A stretch of DNA of 64,000 nucleotides, taken from the NCBI GenBank assembly GCA_963703665.1, contig CAVPFB010000005.1:1-64000 (forward strand), written 5' to 3'. Numbering within the stretch: the first letter of the stretch is position 1; each line of letters opens with the position of its first letter. The notes beneath the pieces are model-generated. The model worked only from the letters and a program-made list of their open reading frames with translations. It did not search any database and had not been told where the DNA came from. The position numbers were made by a program, and so were the translations under genes. The stretch comes from AP-15 sp963703665 (lineage in GTDB: Bacteria; Pseudomonadota; Alphaproteobacteria; ATCC43930; CGMCC-115725). This document shows, one piece after another, positions 61,721 to 64,000 of this stretch.

Positions 61721-61926
61721 CCTGGCCTCCTCTTGTGTACCCGCGGATTTACCGATCAGGAATCGGGCATTTTCGTGTTGTATTCCGATGCCTCTGCGGC
61801 CGGCGCCATTCTCCTGGAACGCCCGGAGGCGTTCGACGGTTCTCGCTTGTGACACCAGCACCGGGGAGGGGTTCGCCGGCTCTCTCGGCTTCTGGCGATA
61901 AGAAATCAAGCCGGCAGGGCGACGAA

Positions 61927-64000
61927 ATGCTCAGTTCATCGATCTATCGCATCGTCGATCTCTGCACCCGCCGTGCCTGGCTGGTGATTGCGCTGGCGGC
62001 GATCCTGGCGGCGGTCTGCGGGGTGTACACGGCGCAGCATTTCGCGGTAACGACCGACACCAAGGCGCTGTTTCCGCCTGATCTGCCCTGGGCGAAGCGG
62101 GCGTTTCAATACATGCGGGCGTTTCCGCAGCCCGGCATCATCGTCGTCGTCGACGCGCCGACGCCGGAGGATGTCGAGGAAGCGACCACCAAGCTCACCT
62201 CTGCGCTCGCCGTGCGGAAAGAGCGCTTTCGGGCTGTGTACCAGCCGCAAAGCGGCAGCTTTTTCGCGCGTAACGGCTTGTTGTACCTGCCGACCGGCGA
62301 GGTGGCGCGGTTGACCGGCGGCCTGGCCAAGGCGGGCCCGCTGCTCGCCAGCCTCAGCTCCGACCCGAGCCTGCGCGGCGCGCTCGATGCGTTGTCGATG
62401 GGGCTGGCCGGCGTCGCGGGCGGGGTGATCCCGCTCGACCCGCTGACCCGGCCTATCGACATGGCGGCCAAAACCACGCAAGCCGTTCTGGCCGGCCGCC
62501 CAGCCAGCTTCTCCTGGCGGGCCTTGGCCAGCGGCCGCACGCCAGGACCCGCCGAACTGCGCCGCTTCATCGAGGTCGACCCGATCCTCGACTATCATGC
62601 GCTGCAACCCGGCCGCGCCGCAACCGACGCAATTACCCAAACCGTTCGGGATTTGAAGCTCGGCCAGGATTACCAGGCCCAGGTGCGGCAAACCGGGCTG
62701 GTGCCGATCAACGACGACGGCTTTGCCACCTTGACGAAGCACGCCGGCCTCAACGCTGCCGTGTCGCTCTCCGCGGTTTTCCTGATCTTATGGCTGGCGC
62801 TGCGCTCGGGACGGCTGATCCTGGCCGTGGTGGCCAGCGTTGCCGCCGGCCTGGCGGTGTCCGCCGCTCTCGGGCTTTTGCTAGTGGGCGCACTCAATCT
62901 GATCTCGGTCGCGTTCTTTGTGCTGTTTGTCGGCCTCGGCATCGATTTCGGCATTCAGTTCAGCGTACGCTATCGGGAAGAGAGGCACGAATTAGGCAGT
63001 CTGCGCCGGGCACTGCTCAGCGCGGCGAAAAAGGCCGGGGCGCCGTTGGCGCTGGCGGGAGCGGCAACCGCGGCGGGGTTTGCCTCGTTTGTCCCGACCG
63101 ATTACCGCGGCCTCTCGGAACTTGGGGAGATCGCCGGCGTCGGCATGGTCGTCGCCTTTGTCGCCAGCATCACCTTGCTGCCGGCGCTGCTGGCGGTGCT
63201 GAAGCCGCCGGCCGAGCGACGGCCGATGGGGTTTGCCGCATTGGCTCCGGTGGACCGTTTTTTGGCGCGGCACCGCATCCCGGTGCTGGCGATCACCGCC
63301 GTCGCCGTCCTGGCCGCATCTCCGTTGCTGCTGTTCGTGCGCTTCGACTTCAACCCGCTGCACCTTCGCGATCCGAAGGCGCCGTCGGTCGCCACCTTCC
63401 TCGAACTGCGCCGGGAGCCGCAGATCGGGGCCAACTCGATCGAGGTCATGACCCCCGATCTGGCTGCTGCGCACAACTTGGCACAGCGTTTGTCGGCGCT
63501 GCCGCAAGTTGCCCGGACGACGACGCTCGACAGTCTGGTGCCCGCCGATCAGGACAGCAAGCTGAGGCTGATCCGCAAGGCGGCCGCGACGATCGGGCCT
63601 TCGCTGCAGCCGCAGGCGGTCGAGCCTCCGCCGACCGACCGGCAGACCGTCGACGCGCTGTCCTCGACCGCCGCCGCGCTCTCGCAGGCCGCCGAGAACC
63701 GGCACGGGCCGGGCGCGCGGGCGGCTAGGCGCCTGTCGCCGCTGCTGCTCGAACTGGCGCAAGCCGACCCGGGGGTGCGCGCACGGGCCGCGGCGGCGAT
63801 CGTCGCGCCGCTGCGCACCTCGCTTGGGGATTTGCGGCAGGCGCTGCAGCCGCAGCGCATCACGCGCGACACGATCCCAGTCGATCTGAAGCGGGCATGG
63901 GTGACCGCCGACGGCCGGGCGCGGGTGCAGGCGCTGCCCGCGGGCGACCCCGACAATACCGCGGTGCTGCGCAAATTCGTGACCGCGGTGCTGACCACGG
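61927..64000 (+). CDS. hpnN: HpnN-type RND (MMPL) hopanoid transporter, 3' partial
   Basis: An RND transporter thought to move hopanoids to the outer membrane. ATG 61927 opens with MLSSSIYRIVDLCTRRAWLV and a first helix, then a large periplasmic loop starting VTTDTKALFPPDLPWAKRAF. A cluster of helices follows near residues 280-425 (AVSLSAVFLILWLALRSGRL, LISVAFFVLFVGLGIDFGIQ, AGAATAAGFASFVPTDYRGL). A second periplasmic domain runs off the window end after about 691 residues; full-length relatives have about 850-900. The start wording and DLPW motif match HpnN better than generic MMPL proteins. The 206 bp upstream is a divergent promoter region without a gene. Confidence 0.8.
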   Translation, partial: MLSSSIYRIVDLCTRRAWLVIALAAILAAVCGVYTAQHFAVTTDTKALFPPDLPWAKRAFQYMRAFPQPGIIVVVDAPTPEDVEEATTKLTSALAVRKERFRAVYQPQSGSFFARNGLLYLPTGEVARLTGGLAKAGPLLASLSSDPSLRGALDALSMGLAGVAGGVIPLDPLTRPIDMAAKTTQAVLAGRPASFSWRALASGRTPGPAELRRFIEVDPILDYHALQPGRAATDAITQTVRDLKLGQDYQAQVRQTGLVPINDDGFATLTKHAGLNAAVSLSAVFLILWLALRSGRLILAVVASVAAGLAVSAALGLLLVGALNLISVAFFVLFVGLGIDFGIQFSVRYREERHELGSLRRALLSAAKKAGAPLALAGAATAAGFASFVPTDYRGLSELGEIAGVGMVVAFVASITLLPALLAVLKPPAERRPMGFAALAPVDRFLARHRIPVLAITAVAVLAASPLLLFVRFDFNPLHLRDPKAPSVATFLELRREPQIGANSIEVMTPDLAAAHNLAQRLSALPQVARTTTLDSLVPADQDSKLRLIRKAAATIGPSLQPQAVEPPPTDRQTVDALSSTAAALSQAAENRHGPGARAARRLSPLLLELAQADPGVRARAAAAIVAPLRTSLGDLRQALQPQRITRDTIPVDLKRAWVTADGRARVQALPAGDPDNTAVLRKFVTAVLTT

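Overview
This window is a GC-rich stretch of an alphaproteobacterial chromosome. The evidence is the rRNA operon order 16S, tRNA-Ile, tRNA-Ala, 23S, 5S, tRNA-fMet, the chvI-chvG-hprK-rapZ-EIIA-HPr-EI block beside pckA, and an HpnN-type hopanoid transporter. Order and species cannot be fixed from the sequence alone; a Rhodospirillales- or Hyphomicrobiales-like organism is a reasonable guess.

Layout. 1-1.9 kb holds a VTT-family membrane protein and glcF. 1.9-5.9 kb is a mobile-element graveyard: an IS481-type element with recognisable inverted ends, an intact IS110-type transposase followed by a structured non-coding tail, a second IS110 remnant, a small conserved hypothetical gene and a serine-recombinase tail abutting tRNA-fMet. 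5.9-12.5 kb is a complete rRNA operon on the minus strand. Its 23S gene carries two intervening sequences, one encoding a broken four-helix-bundle protein, and its spacers carry several related inverted repeats. 12.6-19.1 kb holds 3-methylcrotonyl-CoA carboxylase alpha and beta genes with DUF1489, LLM oxidoreductase, TfoX-N and SnoaL genes, plus a truncated second copy of the beta-subunit start. 19.3-22.8 kb is an AT-richer SIR2-HerA defence pair, with a 115-bp micro-inversion inside herA. 23-29 kb holds DUF5681, a threonine dehydratase-like enzyme, glmS-glmU and a rhodanese. 29.2-33 kb holds an amidase, HMG-CoA lyase and a CDF transporter, all heavily frameshifted. 33-37.3 kb holds a thiolase, an HpnP-like B12 radical SAM protein and an NDH-2-like flavoprotein. 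37.5-46.6 kb is the regulatory PTS, ChvGI and pckA block. 46.6-64 kb holds assorted metabolic and envelope genes: tartrate dehydrogenase, PhzF, an NHL/HupE pair, pdxH, yihY, fabI, aroC, sppA, DUF6134 and hpnN, the last running off the end.

Genes working together. MccA, MccB and HMG-CoA lyase form the lower leucine pathway, ending in acetyl-CoA and acetoacetate, and a thiolase lies nearby. The EI, HPr, EIIA, HprK, RapZ and ChvGI set is a signalling phosphorelay that controls carbon metabolism in alphaproteobacteria, with pckA as a classic target. HpnN and the HpnP-like protein point to (possibly methylated) hopanoids in the membrane.

Data quality. Many conserved genes, including pckA and both carboxylase subunits, are split by one or more single-base indels, mostly in the first 36 kb. 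I read most of these as sequencing or assembly errors rather than real pseudogenes, and joined the frames by homology. The junction positions given are approximate.
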